Source: Lunularia cruciata (taxonomy: Eukaryota; Streptophyta; Marchantiopsida; Lunulariales; Lunulariaceae). From it: 64,000 nt of DNA. This document shows positions 1 through 11,129 of this stretch, one piece after another. Both the position numbers and the translations under genes were made by a program. Location: positions 72,022,552 through 72,086,551 of the forward strand of contig OX419756.1 in NCBI GenBank assembly GCA_948567375.1. Direction: 5' to 3'. How positions within the stretch are numbered: the first letter of the stretch is position 1; each line of letters begins with the position of its first letter. The notes beneath the pieces are model-generated. The model worked only from the letters and a program-made list of their open reading frames with translations. It was not told where the DNA came from and did no database searches.

Positions 1-90
1 GTTACACAATGTGCATTGTTGTCAACATTATATACTATAGAAGAAAAACTCACACATATATCATAGATGAACTCTAAAGTGCCACAACAC
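1..90. repeat. Fragment of unclassified repeat E
   Basis: These first 90 bases match 30606-30693 in the same orientation (shared stretches such as the segment ending in AAGTGCCACAA). Just to the right the sequence becomes forward family-A reverse transcriptase, while at 30694 the same repeat abuts the reverse-oriented family-A copy. It is therefore a separate unit that borders both A copies. No coding capacity is visible in this piece. Confidence 0.5.
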
Positions 91-124
91 ATTTACCTTT
101 CTATTTATATTTTCTAAGCTTACT

Positions 125-655
125 AGTAATACACTAGTTTTTTGATCTCTTTATAGATATAGTGACATGGAGAGAGAATCAATTTAGAGCTGAAGTAGAG
201 ACCTTTTTGAGGTTGGTTTGGTAAGGATTTGAAATAGAAAGTATGCTTCAACTACAATGATGTCAACCAAGAAAGGTATATTTGGCAACTATACAAATAG
301 GTAGATGTGTGGAGATTAACGTCTTATCAACCAATAGACTAGGGTTGATTGGTATGCCATGCTTGCACCAGAGGAGATCTTTGATATGATTGGGCATGCA
401 AAGCTCTTTAGTACTTTGGATCTTTGAACAAGATATCATTAGTTGCCAATCAAGGAAGAAGACAAGTCCAAGATAATATTTTGAGCTATTGATCCTCACG
501 ATAAGCATATATTATATCAGTGGAGTTTCTTACCATTTGGGTTAAATAATGCTCCTATTGAATTCTAGAGGATCATGGATAAGATCCTAATGGCATTGGA
601 TTTTCTTGGTGATATATTGATGATATTTTGGTCTATAATACTACTATGGAGGAGC
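125..655 (+). pseudogene. Family A Ty3/gypsy reverse transcriptase, first part (decayed)
   Basis: Forward translation in several frames gives Ty3/gypsy reverse-transcriptase blocks: a palm segment resembling FSTLDL near 410, the PFGLNNAP segment near 535-555, and a YIDDIL catalytic motif near 616-633. Stops and small frame changes interrupt it throughout. It is homologous to the reverse-strand copy at 36465-36866 plus 33336-33796, which preserves YVDDI. The reading is cut by a solo LTR at 656 and resumes at 1349. The N-terminal gag and protease of this copy would lie left of the window. Non-functional, old element. Confidence 0.8.
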
Positions 656-1348
656 TGTAACACCCATTTATGCATGTGTGTGGTATTGTGATATTTAGCT
701 TGGTATTACAAGTACTTAAGAGATATTATTTATATAGAGATAAAGGATGGTTCCATATTAGTCATGGTTAGCTAAAGTTAGTCATAGCTAAGATAGAGGG
801 GATTTTACTTTAGAGGAAGTAGAAAAGATGAGCACCACTATTTTGGATTTTAGTGTGTTGACTTGGTATTATGCCTAGGTGTTTGGCTTTGAGGAAAGAG
901 TTGAGAACTCTTGGGCCCGCAAGCCTTTTTGTTTTGGATTCTTCTTTAGTCCAAGGATAGCCCATGTGAAGGAATCCTTGACTTAGTGGTTGGGTCAAGA
1001 TAAGACCACATGCTTAGGGGAATATGCCCATGTGAATGGATATTCCTTTCTACTTTTTGACTTTACTTGACTTTTAGTCTAGTAACTTGAGTTACTACGG
1101 TAATTAGTAACTTTGGTACGTAATTATTTCACAAGTATATAAACAAGGGATGAGGAGGTACTCATCATCCTTTCATTTGCAACTATCTCTCTCTCATTGA
1201 GTTCTCTAGTGAGCAATGTCTTGAGTCTTAGAGTGTTAGCCTTGGAGGAGTATGATGGAGTTGGTGTTCCTTGCCTTCTTAGTCCATGGTGCGCTACCCA
1301 TAATAGCCATCAGAGGTTCATCCTGAGTGAGAGACAGGCCGGCTCACA
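656..1348 (+). mobile_element. Solo LTR of family C
   Basis: A 693-bp block begins TGTAACACCC and ends GGCTCACA, matching the LTRs of the intact C element at 54885-62690 in reverse complement. No C internal sequence is attached on either side; family-A reverse transcriptase continues across it. Flanking 4-mers are GAGC and TAGC (3 of 4 identical), suggesting a decayed 4-bp target duplication. A TATATAAAC box lies near 1135-1145, about 490 bp into the LTR, so the LTR's own transcript start would be near 1170. Confidence 0.9.
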
Positions 1349-1768
1349 TAGCATGAGAGATATTTTTTAGAGGTGTTTGAGAGGTGAGATTTCATGGGAA
1401 GTGTAGATTCTTCCACAAGCAAGTTGAGTATTTGGGTCACACTATCTACCTCGGAGGATTTGGTATTCAACAAACCAAGGTGGAGACTATTTCATGTATT
1501 CCTTGGCCTATAGATGTGAGTAGAGTGCAAACATTGGATTGGTTAACTTTTATTGCTGATATGTTAGAGGATTTAGTGCCATTGCCAAGGCTTGATGAAG
1601 CCAATCAAACTTAAAAATGAGTGGTATTGGAGAGATGTGCAAAAGAGAGCTTTTATAGAGCTCAAGGAAAGGTTGACATCTACTCCTATTTTTAGGAGAT
1701 CAATCAAAAGATGACCATTCTAAGTTCATACCGATTGGAGTATGGTGGGGCTTGGAGTGGTACTCACT
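1349..1768 (+). pseudogene. Family A reverse transcriptase/RNase H connection (decayed)
   Basis: The stretch encodes a segment containing HKQVEYLGHTI, a classic Ty3/gypsy motif downstream of the catalytic aspartates, in an open frame at 1384-1614. It is followed by a frame-shifted segment reading like WRDVQKRAFIELKERL and the start of an RNase H (TDWSMVGLGVVL). Chromovirus B interrupts the RNase H after 1768 and the coding resumes at 4705. Confidence 0.75.
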
Positions 1769-2185
1769 TATAACAATATGGAGTTTAGCAATGAGGTTAG
1801 TTAGGGCTAACAAAGTAGTAAATAAAACAAATTAGCCTAGAATATTCTAGAAGTATTTAGGAAGTTCTTTAGGAAGCCTCTCAGCTAGCTTAGCTAAGTA
1901 GGTAGTTTCTAGAAGGAAGCTTTTAGAAGCTTCTAACTAGCATAGCTTATATGCTAAGTAAATGGCTTCTAAAAGGAAGCTTTTTGAGAAGCTTCTAAGT
2001 TAACTTGGCTTACTCCAAGAAAGCAGCTTAAGGAAGCTTCTTGAGAAGCTTCTCAAGAGCCTTGTATGTTCCATATAAATACCAAAGCCAAAGGTCATGC
2101 TAAGCATTAAGAGTTTCCCTCATCCAAGTGTCTCAATGTGATCTTCCATTTTCTTATTTCTCTCTTTGGTCTTGGGTTTTTTACA
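1769..2185 (+). repeat. Left LTR of chromovirus B
   Basis: Begins TATAACAATATGG (TGTAACAATATGG in D) and ends TTTTTTACA. It keeps the 60-bp tandem organisation of the D LTR with GAAGCTTC-type palindromes, several of them decayed, followed by a TATA box (ATATAAATA) near 2085-2092. Confidence 0.85.
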
Positions 2186-2186
2186 T

Positions 2187-2198
2187 TGGTATTAGAGC
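2187..2198 (+). other. Primer binding site of element B
   Basis: TGGTATTAGAGC lies one base after the LTR. It differs by one C-to-T change from TGGTATCAGAGC, the 12-mer complementary to the 3' end of plant initiator tRNA-Met, which is intact in element D. Confidence 0.8.
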
Positions 2199-2466
2199 AA
2201 GAATGGGCTAGATGCAATTTATGGACCACCAAATCCATTTCTGCCAAATCATTAGGATTTTTGTGTCCAAGTATTACCAAAGCATCACTTCATGTAGTTC
2301 ATCACCTCATATTTTGGGTAGAATTTTCTAAATGTAATCATCTTATCCAAGGAACTCTTGGTACTTCCGGTCATAACTTATAGAGAATGGTGGACATGTT
2401 GTATCTATGTGTTAGTAAATAAGATAAACTGGTGGTAGGGTAATAGAGTAGTAACCATCAAAGCAA

Positions 2467-3360
2467 TGCCCAAATTTATCATTGCTATGTAGCAACAAAT
2501 CAAGCACCTTACTCAATTGTTGGATGAACAAGACCAACAACAACAAGAGCATGTAGAAAGAGCACCATTTCAAGGAGGAGAAGACCTACTCTGATTTCCA
2601 AAACCCAAGATATTTGATAGTAAGAATCTCTCGAGTGCAATGGGGAATTTTGTAATTGATTGTGAATGTTATTTTGAGGCTACAAATCTTCAAGATGAGT
2701 GGAAATAAATTCTCTTAGCTTCAAGCCAATTGGATGGAGCAACAAAGCTATGGTGACGATTCAGAGTGGAGCGAGCTGAAAGGCAATTTGTTGTACCAAT
2801 CTTGACATGGGAAGGATTCAAGGGTGCAATAATTGGGCAATTCCAACTGATAAATGCTACATGAGATAAGTTGGCAAAGTTGAAGCAGGTTGGTTTTGTA
2901 AGAAGTTGCATCACACAAATCCAGAACACCATTGTGTAAATTTTAGATATGATGGATAGTGAAGCTCTAGATTGATTTGTGAGGAGCTTGAAGTCACAAA
3001 CTAAATTAAAAGTGATAATGCAAGAGCCAAAATACTTGGAAGAAGCCATGCAACTAGTAGAGCACTTTGATTTCTTGGTTGGAACACCTTGGTCTTGACC
3101 TTGACCTTCAGAAAACCAATTGGCACATTACACACGTGTGGAGGAGCCAACACCAATGGAGATTGATGCCATCCAACAATGGAGACCACTTGGTACAACA
3201 GATCAAGAAAGATTGCAGTAAAATTGTAGTTGCTTTTATTGTTGCCAGATTGGATATCCTTATTACTGAATGTCAACTCAAGAATGGGTGATCTCAACAA
3301 ATCACCCAAATTGAGGTTATGGAGCAGAATGATCAATAAAACAAGGAATCCCAATAGGAG
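2467..3360 (+). pseudogene. Chromovirus B gag (decayed)
   Basis: Homologous to D gag at 39221-40120 along its length, with several in-frame stops. An early stop is TAG where D has CAA followed by TAA; both are best explained by C-to-T changes of an ancestral CAG-CAA pair. The zinc-knuckle region reads CFYCCQIG and so keeps the second zinc-ligand cysteine that D has lost, but the histidine position is now tyrosine. The D-type stem at the gag end is recognisable here as CCCAATAGG/CCTATTGG. Confidence 0.75.
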
Positions 3361-3409
3361 ATTTTGAGTCACCTATTGGAAACTTGATTAGCTCTAATAG
3401 GATTGAAGG

Positions 3410-3950
3410 CTAAACCTATGCAAGTTTGCTTCACTTGCAAGGTATGATTTGTCATCATGATTGTAAGATTCTTGTTGATTTGGAAGTTCAACGAATTGCA
3501 CGTCTATGCAATTAGCAAAGGAATTGATTATTCCTATCAAGCTATTAATTGGAAGTAGATTGATGATGGTAGACAATAGAAACGGTTTTGCATTCCGTAC
3601 CTTGCATCTTGTTACCTTCAAGATTAGGAAGGAGGATTTGGAGTGTATGAGGTTTGTAGTGGCACCTCTACACTATGATGTCATTTTGGGTTTGCCTTGG
3701 CTTGAATTTCATAAAGTTGAATTTGATTGGAACCAATAATAAATTCAAGTACAACACCAAGGTAGGAATTTTTGATTAGGTTGTTTGGCACCTTTGAGTA
3801 AGACACCTTAGAGTAATCAATCCCAGGATCAAAAATTTATCAAGAAAGCAGCCATAGAGCAAGCTTTGAAAGATGATAAGTCCATAGATGATAAGTTTGT
3901 TAGCAAAGCAGCTATAGAGCAAGCTTTGGGGAAAGATAAGTTTGTTTTTG
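3410..3950 (+). pseudogene. Chromovirus B protease and linker (decayed)
   Basis: Matches D protease; the open piece 3506-3739 covers the part after the active site through a LGLPWLE segment. The catalytic region is disrupted by stops. Downstream are about two copies of the 60-bp linker repeat also present in D (40585-40764). The sequence then jumps directly to the end of RT, marking an internal deletion. Confidence 0.7.
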
Positions 3951-4520
3951 TTTTAATCATGTATATGAAGTCCTAAGGTGACTTTATCAATGGAAATTTT
4001 ATTGCAAGAAGTCAAAGTGTACCTTTTGGTAGAAAGAAGTCACTTTCTTGGGTCACAAGATCTCATCAAAAGGGATCAAGATGGAAGAGTAGAAAATCAA
4101 GGCCATTATTGATTAGACTTCTCCAAAGGATGCCATAGAGGTGTGAGTATTTAATAGATTTGCAAGTTTTTACTAATGGTTCATCCACTATTATACGCAT
4201 ATGGTTGCACCATTGATCAACCTCTTGGAGAAAAACTCAAGCTTTCAATGGACCGCCAAGCATGAAGAAGCATTTCAAAAGTTGAAACATATGGTGTCTT
4301 CAAGACCAATTCTTTGACCATATGATCTTCAACTACCTTGTGAGGTTGACTTCAATGCTTCTAACTTTGCCTTGCCTTTGTATCTCACCAACTAAACACT
4401 ATAGAAAGGAATTACCCCACATGAGATCAAGAACAACTAGCAATGGTATATCAACCAAGGTATGGAGGCATTATTTCTTAGGAGAATGGGTGATCATGCA
4501 AACCAATCACAAACTCTTCC
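3950..4520 (+). pseudogene. Chromovirus B RT tail and RNase H fragment
   Basis: Encodes, with stops, the segment after the RT catalytic motif (VTFLGHKIS), the connection domain and part of RNase H up to the TDHK-like segment. RT palm and integrase are absent. It joins directly to a partial right LTR at about 4521. Confidence 0.7.
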
Positions 4521-4704
4521 AAGTTAACTTGGCTTACACTCCAAAAAAGTGGCTTAAGGAAGCTTCTTGAGAAACTTCTCAAGAGCCTTGTATCCTCCCT
4601 ATAAATACCAAAGCCAAAGCTCATGCTAGACATTCAAAATTTCCCTTAGTAAAGTGTCCCAATGTGACCTTCCATTCTCTTATTTCTCTCCTTGGTCTTT
4701 TACA
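4521..4704 (+). repeat. Truncated right LTR of chromovirus B
   Basis: Matches the last 184 bp of the D LTR, with one GAAGCTTC palindrome, a TATA box (CTATAAATA) near 4609-4617 and the terminal TTTTACA. Confidence 0.8.
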
Positions 4705-5865
4705 TCATCCAACAAGATAATGAGGAAAAGGAGTCTGTGGTGTCCTATGCTAGTTGCTCCAACAATTCAATGGAGGCAAAGTATAGTTCATATGAGAGAG
4801 AGTACTTGGTAGCAATATGGGCAATAACACATTTTTTATGTTACTTATTTGGTAACCTCCACTATCATCATTGCTCATCAACCACTAAAATGGTTGATGG
4901 AGTTGAACAAGGAAGCATCATGCAAGCTTTCAAGGAAGCTTGCATGATGGACTTTGTTTTTATAGGAATATGATTGCATGGTTATTGATAGACCTAGAGT
5001 GGTGAACCATGATGCAAATGGGTTTAGTAGAAATCCTAGCCAACAAGATCAAACTAGAGCACATTGGCATGGTGAGATAGATGAAGAGATGGTGATAGGT
5101 TGGCATGCATCTACATCTTTATGTTTATTTTTGAGGTCTTGAGGGTATCTCTCTCACCACATACAAGAGGAGTTGTTGAGGTCATAGATCTAGAGGGTGG
5201 AGTATCGGTATAGGTCAACAAAACATTCATGATGATGTCTTAATGATGGATTATCTTTGCATTGGTGTTGTGGGTAGCATAGGAGAGAGATTGTGTTTAG
5301 CAACAAGATAGGTGGTTTAGATTAGAAAACAAACATCTTCTTTATGTATGGGAGGATATTATAGTGTGAGTAGTACCACTTCTATCTCAAAGACCACAAT
5401 TGGTATGTCATTCTTATGAGGAGCTAGGACATTTTGGAAGAAAGCATACATTTAGCTTACTCCAAAGTCATTATTAGTTGAATGGTATGAAGCTCAATGA
5501 AAAATATTTTGTTGCCAAATGTGTGGTTTGTGATCAATTTAGAGCATCATTTAATGCTCCTATGCTACAATTACACCCATTAACTATCATGGGATGGGAT
5601 TATCGTTGGAGTTTGGACTTTTTTGGATCTTTATTATTGACTATGAGACATCATTGATATATTTTGGTTATGGTGGAGCATTTCTCTAAATAGGTTCAGT
5701 TGGTAGCACTTCTTGACAAGTCCAATGAAGTGAAGGTTTACTCATTCATGGACTGGATTCTTAGTCATTTTTTTGCACCAATTGAGGTTTTGAATGATCA
5801 AGATATAGAGTTCTTGAGAGAGTTTCAGGTCTTGTGTGACAAAGCCTTGATTGATCATCCTACTA
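4705..5865 (+). pseudogene. Family A RNase H and integrase (decayed)
   Basis: Continues the coding interrupted at 1768. The open piece 4692-4973 covers RNase H (SYASCSNNSMEAKYSSYEREYLV). A segment reading RPRVVNHDANGFSRNP near 4990-5030 is the usual end of RNase H. Integrase follows from about 5390: zinc-finger region near 5410-5540 (CVVCDQ), first catalytic aspartate region near 5600 (WSLDFFGS) and second near 5790 (VLNDQDIEF), all with stops or frame changes. About 5100-5380 is the connecting linker without clear open frame. Homologous to 31647-32621 on the reverse strand. Confidence 0.75.
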
Positions 5866-6640
5866 CCTCTTGAGATTACTTTGAGGTAGATGGCTTAGCA
5901 AAGAACTTTTAGCTAGAGTGGGTGTAGCTTGATTGTAATCAATACCCAATTGTTAGCAAATTGTTGATTGAAAGATCATGTATTGATTTTAGTTGTGTAG
6001 ATTTGAGTTTATGAAGAATTAATTACATCAAAGAAGTGAGAGTTAAAGGAAAATTGAGTGTAGGAATTGAGGTTGTTGGTGGTATCTTCAAGCTTTATTG
6101 ATCATTGGTATCTTGATCATGGTTTGGATTTCCTTGAGAGTGATCATGTGCAGAAGCATTGGCCAAATTTCCTTGAGAATAGAATCAATTTCAAGCAATA
6201 ATGTTCATTTTGAGCTCAAGAGGTGAAAGTAGAGCCAATTTGGTGCAAGTTGAGCTTGAAATGCAAAATTAAAGGTGGAGTTGGGAACCCATTCCCACAA
6301 ATTAGAAATTTGGAGATCCCATCCTTCCAATTTAGCTTGAGTGAGGATGGAATGGAGGATTTGGTAATCAGCTATTTATGTCAGATTTTACATCTAATTT
6401 TAAATCAGATTTATATTAGATTTTATGTCAAATTTAGTGGAAGATTTATGTCAAATTTTAGCCAAAAGAAGTTTGATCTTCTTCTTAATGATCCCTCTAG
6501 CTCGTGCTTAGGAAGTAGATAGATATTCCAGTTATATTAAATGCCAAATGGTGCCAAAGTCAGTTTATTAATTGGTTTATAATTTATGAGATGTAGAGTT
6601 TTTGTTTAGACTTCTTGTGATTGGACCTCCTCCATTCTCT
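5866..6640 (+). repeat. Family A LTR/leader region (non-coding)
   Basis: This stretch between integrase and the gag leader has no convincing frame; the 99-aa frame at 6223-6522 shows no domain. It matches in reverse complement the sequence at 63160-62691 continuing at 54884-54400, and its first part matches 30694-30960. It is thus the family-A terminal repeat and adjoining leader, but I cannot fix exact LTR ends. Confidence 0.55.
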
Positions 6641-7346
6641 ACTTTCTATTTATGCACCATGTTTGTATGAGATGCCTTGGCTTTAGAGCATTGGTGCTCT
6701 AGTGCACTCTTGGTAGTGAAGCTGGAGTGATGACCAATAAGACTATTTGTGTTTCTCTCTAGTGAGGCAAGAAGTGATGACCTATAGATAGTGAGAGTGC
6801 GTGTTGTGATGGTAGGTTACAAGTCTCTCTTTTCCCTAGTATAGTTGTGGTAGTTAGAGCTACATTAGTGGATGATGTTCAATTGGTGGTGGCACTTGGT
6901 GGTGATTCTTAGTGGAGTACTTGTAGTGGTTACGGTTGCGGTTTATAGTTTGGGCTACTTTGTCATGACGGAGTTCTTGAGGGATTCTAGAGGAGATAGC
7001 ATTATAGTACATAGTGGCTTACTCGGAGTGGCACTCAATACCAATTTATATCTCAGGTCCCAATGAGAGAGGAGATAGACTCTTAGCTAGAGTTTGACAC
7101 AAGAGCTGATTCAATTGAGAGTGCACTTGGTATATCTATACCATTGTTATAGGACATGGACAAGATTAATGCGGCTCCAAAGGCCCCAAGCATTACTCTG
7201 GTACAATGGGTACCATTGAGTTGGGTGACTTCATCTAAGAGGTTGATAGTTGGTGTGATCTACAATAGATGGGGAACTTGACTTTATTCATACTCTTCAT
7301 GGCATGGAAGGGGTTGTTTCAACACTTGAACTTTCTACCAATGGAT
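6641..7346 (+). pseudogene. Family A gag leader and 5' gag (decayed)
   Basis: Homologous in reverse complement to 54500-53960. A short open frame 6872-7066 encodes a hydrophobic 64-residue stretch, but the reverse copy is not open there, so it is probably not a real protein. The reverse copy lacks about 7080-8090, so part of this is either family-A sequence lost elsewhere or a local insertion. Confidence 0.45.
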
Positions 7347-8023
7347 TGTAACACCCATTTGTGTATATATGTGCAATTGTGATATTTAGTGTGGTATTAT
7401 AGGTAACTAAAATATATTATTTATATAGAGATAAATGATAGTTCTACATGTCATGATTAACTAAAGTTAGTTATAGCTAAGATAGAGGAGATCCTACTTT
7501 AGAGGAAATGGAAAAGATGAGCATCACTAGTTTGGATTCTAATGTATTGACTTGATATTATTCCTAGGTGTTTGGCTTTGAGGAAAGAGTTGAGAACTCT
7601 TGGACACATAAGCCTTTTTGTTTTGGATTATTCTATAGTCCAAGGTAAGCCCATGTGAAGGAACCTTTGACTTAGTGGTTGGGTCAAAATAAGACCATAT
7701 GCTTAGAAGAATATTCCCATAAGTATGGATATTGTTTTAGCTTTTTGACTTTATTTGACTTTAGCCTAGTAACTTGAGTTACTCCAATAATTGATAACTT
7801 TGGTATATAACTATTTCACAAGTATATAAACTAAGGGTGAGGAGGTAATCATCATCCTTTCATTTGCAACTAACTATCTTCTCTCATTGAGTTCTATAGT
7901 GAACAATGTCTTGAGCCTTGGAGGAGTATGACGGAGATGGGGTTCTTTGCCTTCTTAGTCTATGGTGCACTACCATAATAACCATCAGAGGTTCATCTTG
8001 AGTGAGAGACATGCTGGCTCACA
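7347..8023 (+). mobile_element. Solo LTR of family C
   Basis: A 677-bp block from TGTAACACCC to TGGCTCACA, matching C LTRs, with no internal C sequence attached. Flanking tetranucleotides GGAT and TGAC do not match, so the duplication has decayed or a flank was lost. A TATATAAAC box lies near 7825. It is more diverged from the intact C element than the LTRs at 11130 and 18264. Confidence 0.85.
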
Positions 8024-10046
8024 TGACGACTATCATGAGTTTAGGAGAGTTCACTTAGGATGTGGAGACATCATTAAGCTATGGAGATAACATTGGTCTC
8101 CAAACTATGTCTCTATCACTTAAGGTTTAATTTCTATGGGTAGATTGGCAATACCCACGAGTTCTAGCTCTAGTAGCGTTGGTGGATCTATTGGAGATGG
8201 TGCTACTACAAGTGGAGGTATCACTATAGGAGGTGGTGTAGTATTGAGGTTTAACCCCATGGTGAAGTTCTTCCAATATTTGAGACAAAAACTACTAGGG
8301 AGTGCAAACTAACAAGCTAAGTAACTTGCAAGAGTTCCAATGGAAGGTTGGAGAGAGCCTACACAAGGCATACACTTGCATGAGATGGCTGATTAGTTTT
8401 ATTTAGGGAGTTATTGGGCCTAGATAGTCTAGGTTTGGTATGGGATCCTAGAAAAGGAGTTGCAATGTAGAGTATATGATGCTTTGTTGTTCCATGCTAC
8501 TTCACCTACCTTGGCAGATGTCTTTGGTTTGGCTAGGGCATTGAGCTCAACATAGAGGAGGAGAGAGTGGTGACATTTGGATTTGGTAAGGAGATCTCAT
8601 CCACAACTATTACTTCTTCTAGAGTATAGTAGAGTGTGCTATACTATGTTGGCTTCCAAGAGTAGAGTGGATAGCCTAGATCGTATAGAGCAAGTAGAGG
8701 GCCGAGTGTAGCTAAATCCTTGCCTTCATTTTCAAGTTAGTAGCAGCTAGTGTGAGTGGTGGTGGTGCTTGTTGGACTTGTGGTGGACATCACTACAAGA
8801 GAGATTGCACTCAAGGCAACGGATACCTTTGGTGGATCACCACTAGCACAAAAATAGTATGACCATTTCCATAAATTTGGTCACACTAGTGACCAATGCT
8901 TTCACCTCCACCTGGAGTTATAGAGTGGTAGGGCTTCTATGACAGGTGGTAGAAGGGCCCCAATTCATGGAAGACAAGGTGGTAGAGGTGGTGGTAGAGG
9001 ATCCACACATAGTATGGGTGCAATACTTACCCTTACTTCTTATATAGCCATGGCTACTTGGATTGAGCAATTGGAGCAGAAATTGGCTAGCATGGCCATC
9101 ACCTAAAGGAGATCAAATTTGGGTGTTGAGGCTTCTATCTCTTATGCTAGTGATAGAGATATCCTAGATTTCATGTGCAGAGAAACACAAGTAGTAGCAT
9201 TGCCACAATGACTAGGAGTACAATCAGTGCTCTAGAGCCTAAAGGAGCATCAATGGAGTTGGACCCACGGAAAGGAAAGGCTAGTAGACAATTCAAACTT
9301 CCCCAATCTTTTATACTCTATAAGCCACTATAGACAACATCCATGGCTCCTAGACATCCAAGTGTAGAAGTGGTAGGTGGTAGGTGGTGATGGAGTATAT
9401 GATAGATTACTTGCTAGTAAGCCGCCTACTATTATACCAATTGAATCTAGCTTGATTTTGAGTGCCGCTCAATTGATTATGTGCTTCCCTTTATTCTCAA
9501 CTATTGACATGTTTGCGTTGAGACTTGACTCAACTCTAGTGTTTTGGTTGACTACCACACTTTGTGAGAGTAGGGATGATGTGATTCCTTCTTCTAGAGC
9601 AAAGGTGGTTGATAGTAGAACTAACTTGGTTGAGGAGCATAGGATTTGCTCAGCAACTAGTGGTTTATGGCAGGCAACATTAGCTAGATTGGAGGAGTTA
9701 CCACCTAGATTTACCTTTGAATGAGTGCAATTCACACCAAGAGTTGTCTTGTCAGATAATGAAAGGAGGATTTTTTATTTTTTGGGACCTTCAAGGAAGA
9801 TCTATATACCACAAAGGGTCTTATTAGACTATGGTGCACAACTCTTTATGTTGGAGAAGGCTACAATGTTGGCCTAAAGTTACGAAAGATCAATATGGAG
9901 AGGTGTCTATTTCAAATCCAAACATTACTAAGGAATGGTTCTACAAAATACATCACATGTGGAGAGGTTGTTGTCTAGATTCAGCCTAGTCATTAGACTG
10001 ATAGCTTTGTAGTGAGAGCTCAGACTATTGTGATAGTAGTAGAGTC
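8024..10046 (+). pseudogene. Family A gag and protease (decayed)
   Basis: A gag-like region with many stops includes a CCHC zinc knuckle near 8770-8815 (CWTCGGHHYKRDC) followed by a glycine/arginine-rich stretch near 8940-9005. The open frame 9377-9724 has no recognisable domain. Near 9820-9850 the translation reads LLDYGAQ, the aspartic-protease active site with Tyr in place of the usual Ser/Thr. Matching reverse-strand sequence is at 53101-54000 (gag) and 45458-45200 (protease). It is truncated at 10046 by a family-C LTR. Confidence 0.7.
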
Positions 10047-10410
10047 TATAACACCCATTTGTGCATGAATGTGGTATTGTGCTATTTAGTTTGGTATTAT
10101 AAGTACTTGAGAGATATTATTTATATAAAGATAAAGAATGGTTCTACATTAGTCATGATTAGCTAAAGTTAGTCATAGCTAAGATAAAGGGGATCTTACT
10201 TAAAAGGAAGTAGAATAGATAAACATCACTATTTTGGATTCTAGTGTATTGACTTGGTATTATTCTAAGGTGTTTGGCTTTGAGAAAAAAGTTAAAAATT
10301 CTTAGACCCCCAAGCCTTGGAGGAGTTTGATGGAGTTCTTTGCCTTCTTAGTCCATGGTGTGTTACCATAATAGGCATTAAAGGTTCATCTTGAGTGAGA
10401 AACAAGCTGT
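10047..10410 (+). repeat. 5' LTR of truncated C element, with internal deletion
   Basis: Starts TATAACACCC and ends at GCTGTATCA, where other copies have GGCTCACA. About 310 bp are missing between AAGCCTT (near 10315) and GGAGGAG. In full LTRs the two deletion edges read AAGCCTT and TAGCCTT, so a short direct repeat probably mediated the deletion. The TATA box is lost. Immediately downstream is a recognisable primer site region and C leader. Confidence 0.8.
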
Positions 10411-11129
10411 ATCATATTTTTGGTTCCATTACCGAGACCTCTCTAGAAGGCAAAGTAATGTTCTACGTATACTTCTATATAAGACAAAAAGATGTTATGA
10501 GAGCTCACTTAGAAAGAACATCAAGGGATGAGAGAGGTAAACTTATGTTAGAGAACCAAGACCCATTTTTGTACCCTATAGTTCATTATGATGTCTTTGA
10601 GGTGATATTGTACATCTTGTACACATGAGAGGATTTGGAGAGATTGTGTGTGGTGGGTTGCATATTTTGGAGATTACAGTGATGTTGGGCAAAATCTCAA
10701 GTTTGAGATTTGAACTTGAAATTTCTGCATATGTTAGCTTGAGTTATTCTTCAATTATCCCACTTATAATTATTATGAGAGCTAGTACACGCACTAAGCC
10801 AGAATTTTTGAAAGTTGATAAGGTAAACTACTCCTAAAACTACATGCTCTTTGGAAATTTATACATACTCTACCATTTCTTCAATTTTCAATGGATTGTT
10901 TTGAATTTCTTTAAGAAAATTCAGCATATTTTATCCTACCTTTTGGCCCAAGAATTAGAGAGAGATTGTTCTTTCACAAGTAGTTCTAAGCTTTTAAAGT
11001 GAAGGGGTTGGTTTTTAGACCAAGTCTAAAATATGTGTGTTGAATAGAAAAGTGCCTAGGCCAAATGGCTCAATGAAAAGATCTGGAACTTTGCATGAGA
11101 GGACACCTTAGGGTTTTGATCAGTTGTAC
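10411..11129 (+). mobile_element. Leader of truncated C element (left arm, part 1)
   Basis: Begins with a decayed tRNA-Glu primer site (TGGTTCCATTACCGAGAC) and continues as C leader. It retains an open stretch 10395-10628 homologous to the 56-residue leader frame of the intact C element (61800-61970), sharing RAHLERT and HYDVFEVILYILYT. The leader is interrupted at 11130 by a later C element and resumes at 18956. Confidence 0.75.
11126..11129. repeat. Target duplication GTAC, left
   Basis: GTAC directly precedes the LTR start TGTGAGCC and is repeated at 18956-18959 directly after the LTR end TGTTACA. Five-base duplications do not match (TGTAC versus GTACA), so the duplication is 4 bp. Confidence 0.75.

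Larger units (their letters stand above)
1769..4704 (+). mobile_element. Chromovirus B, internally deleted copy nested in family A
   Basis: This is a decayed, shortened relative of element D (38524-44162). It has a 417-bp left LTR (1769-2185), a primer site, gag, protease, a piece of RT/RNase H, and only the last 184 bp of the right LTR (4521-4704). Relative to D it lacks about 700 bp of RT core (break near 3950) and everything from mid-RNase H through integrase to mid-LTR (break near 4520). The flanks TCACT and TCATC differ at two positions and may be a decayed 5-bp duplication; the family-A RNase H frame closes up well when B is removed. Confidence 0.85.

Noticed and set aside
6872-7066. 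Small membrane protein
   Set aside because: The hydrophobic 64-codon frame is not preserved in the homologous sequence near 54000-54300.
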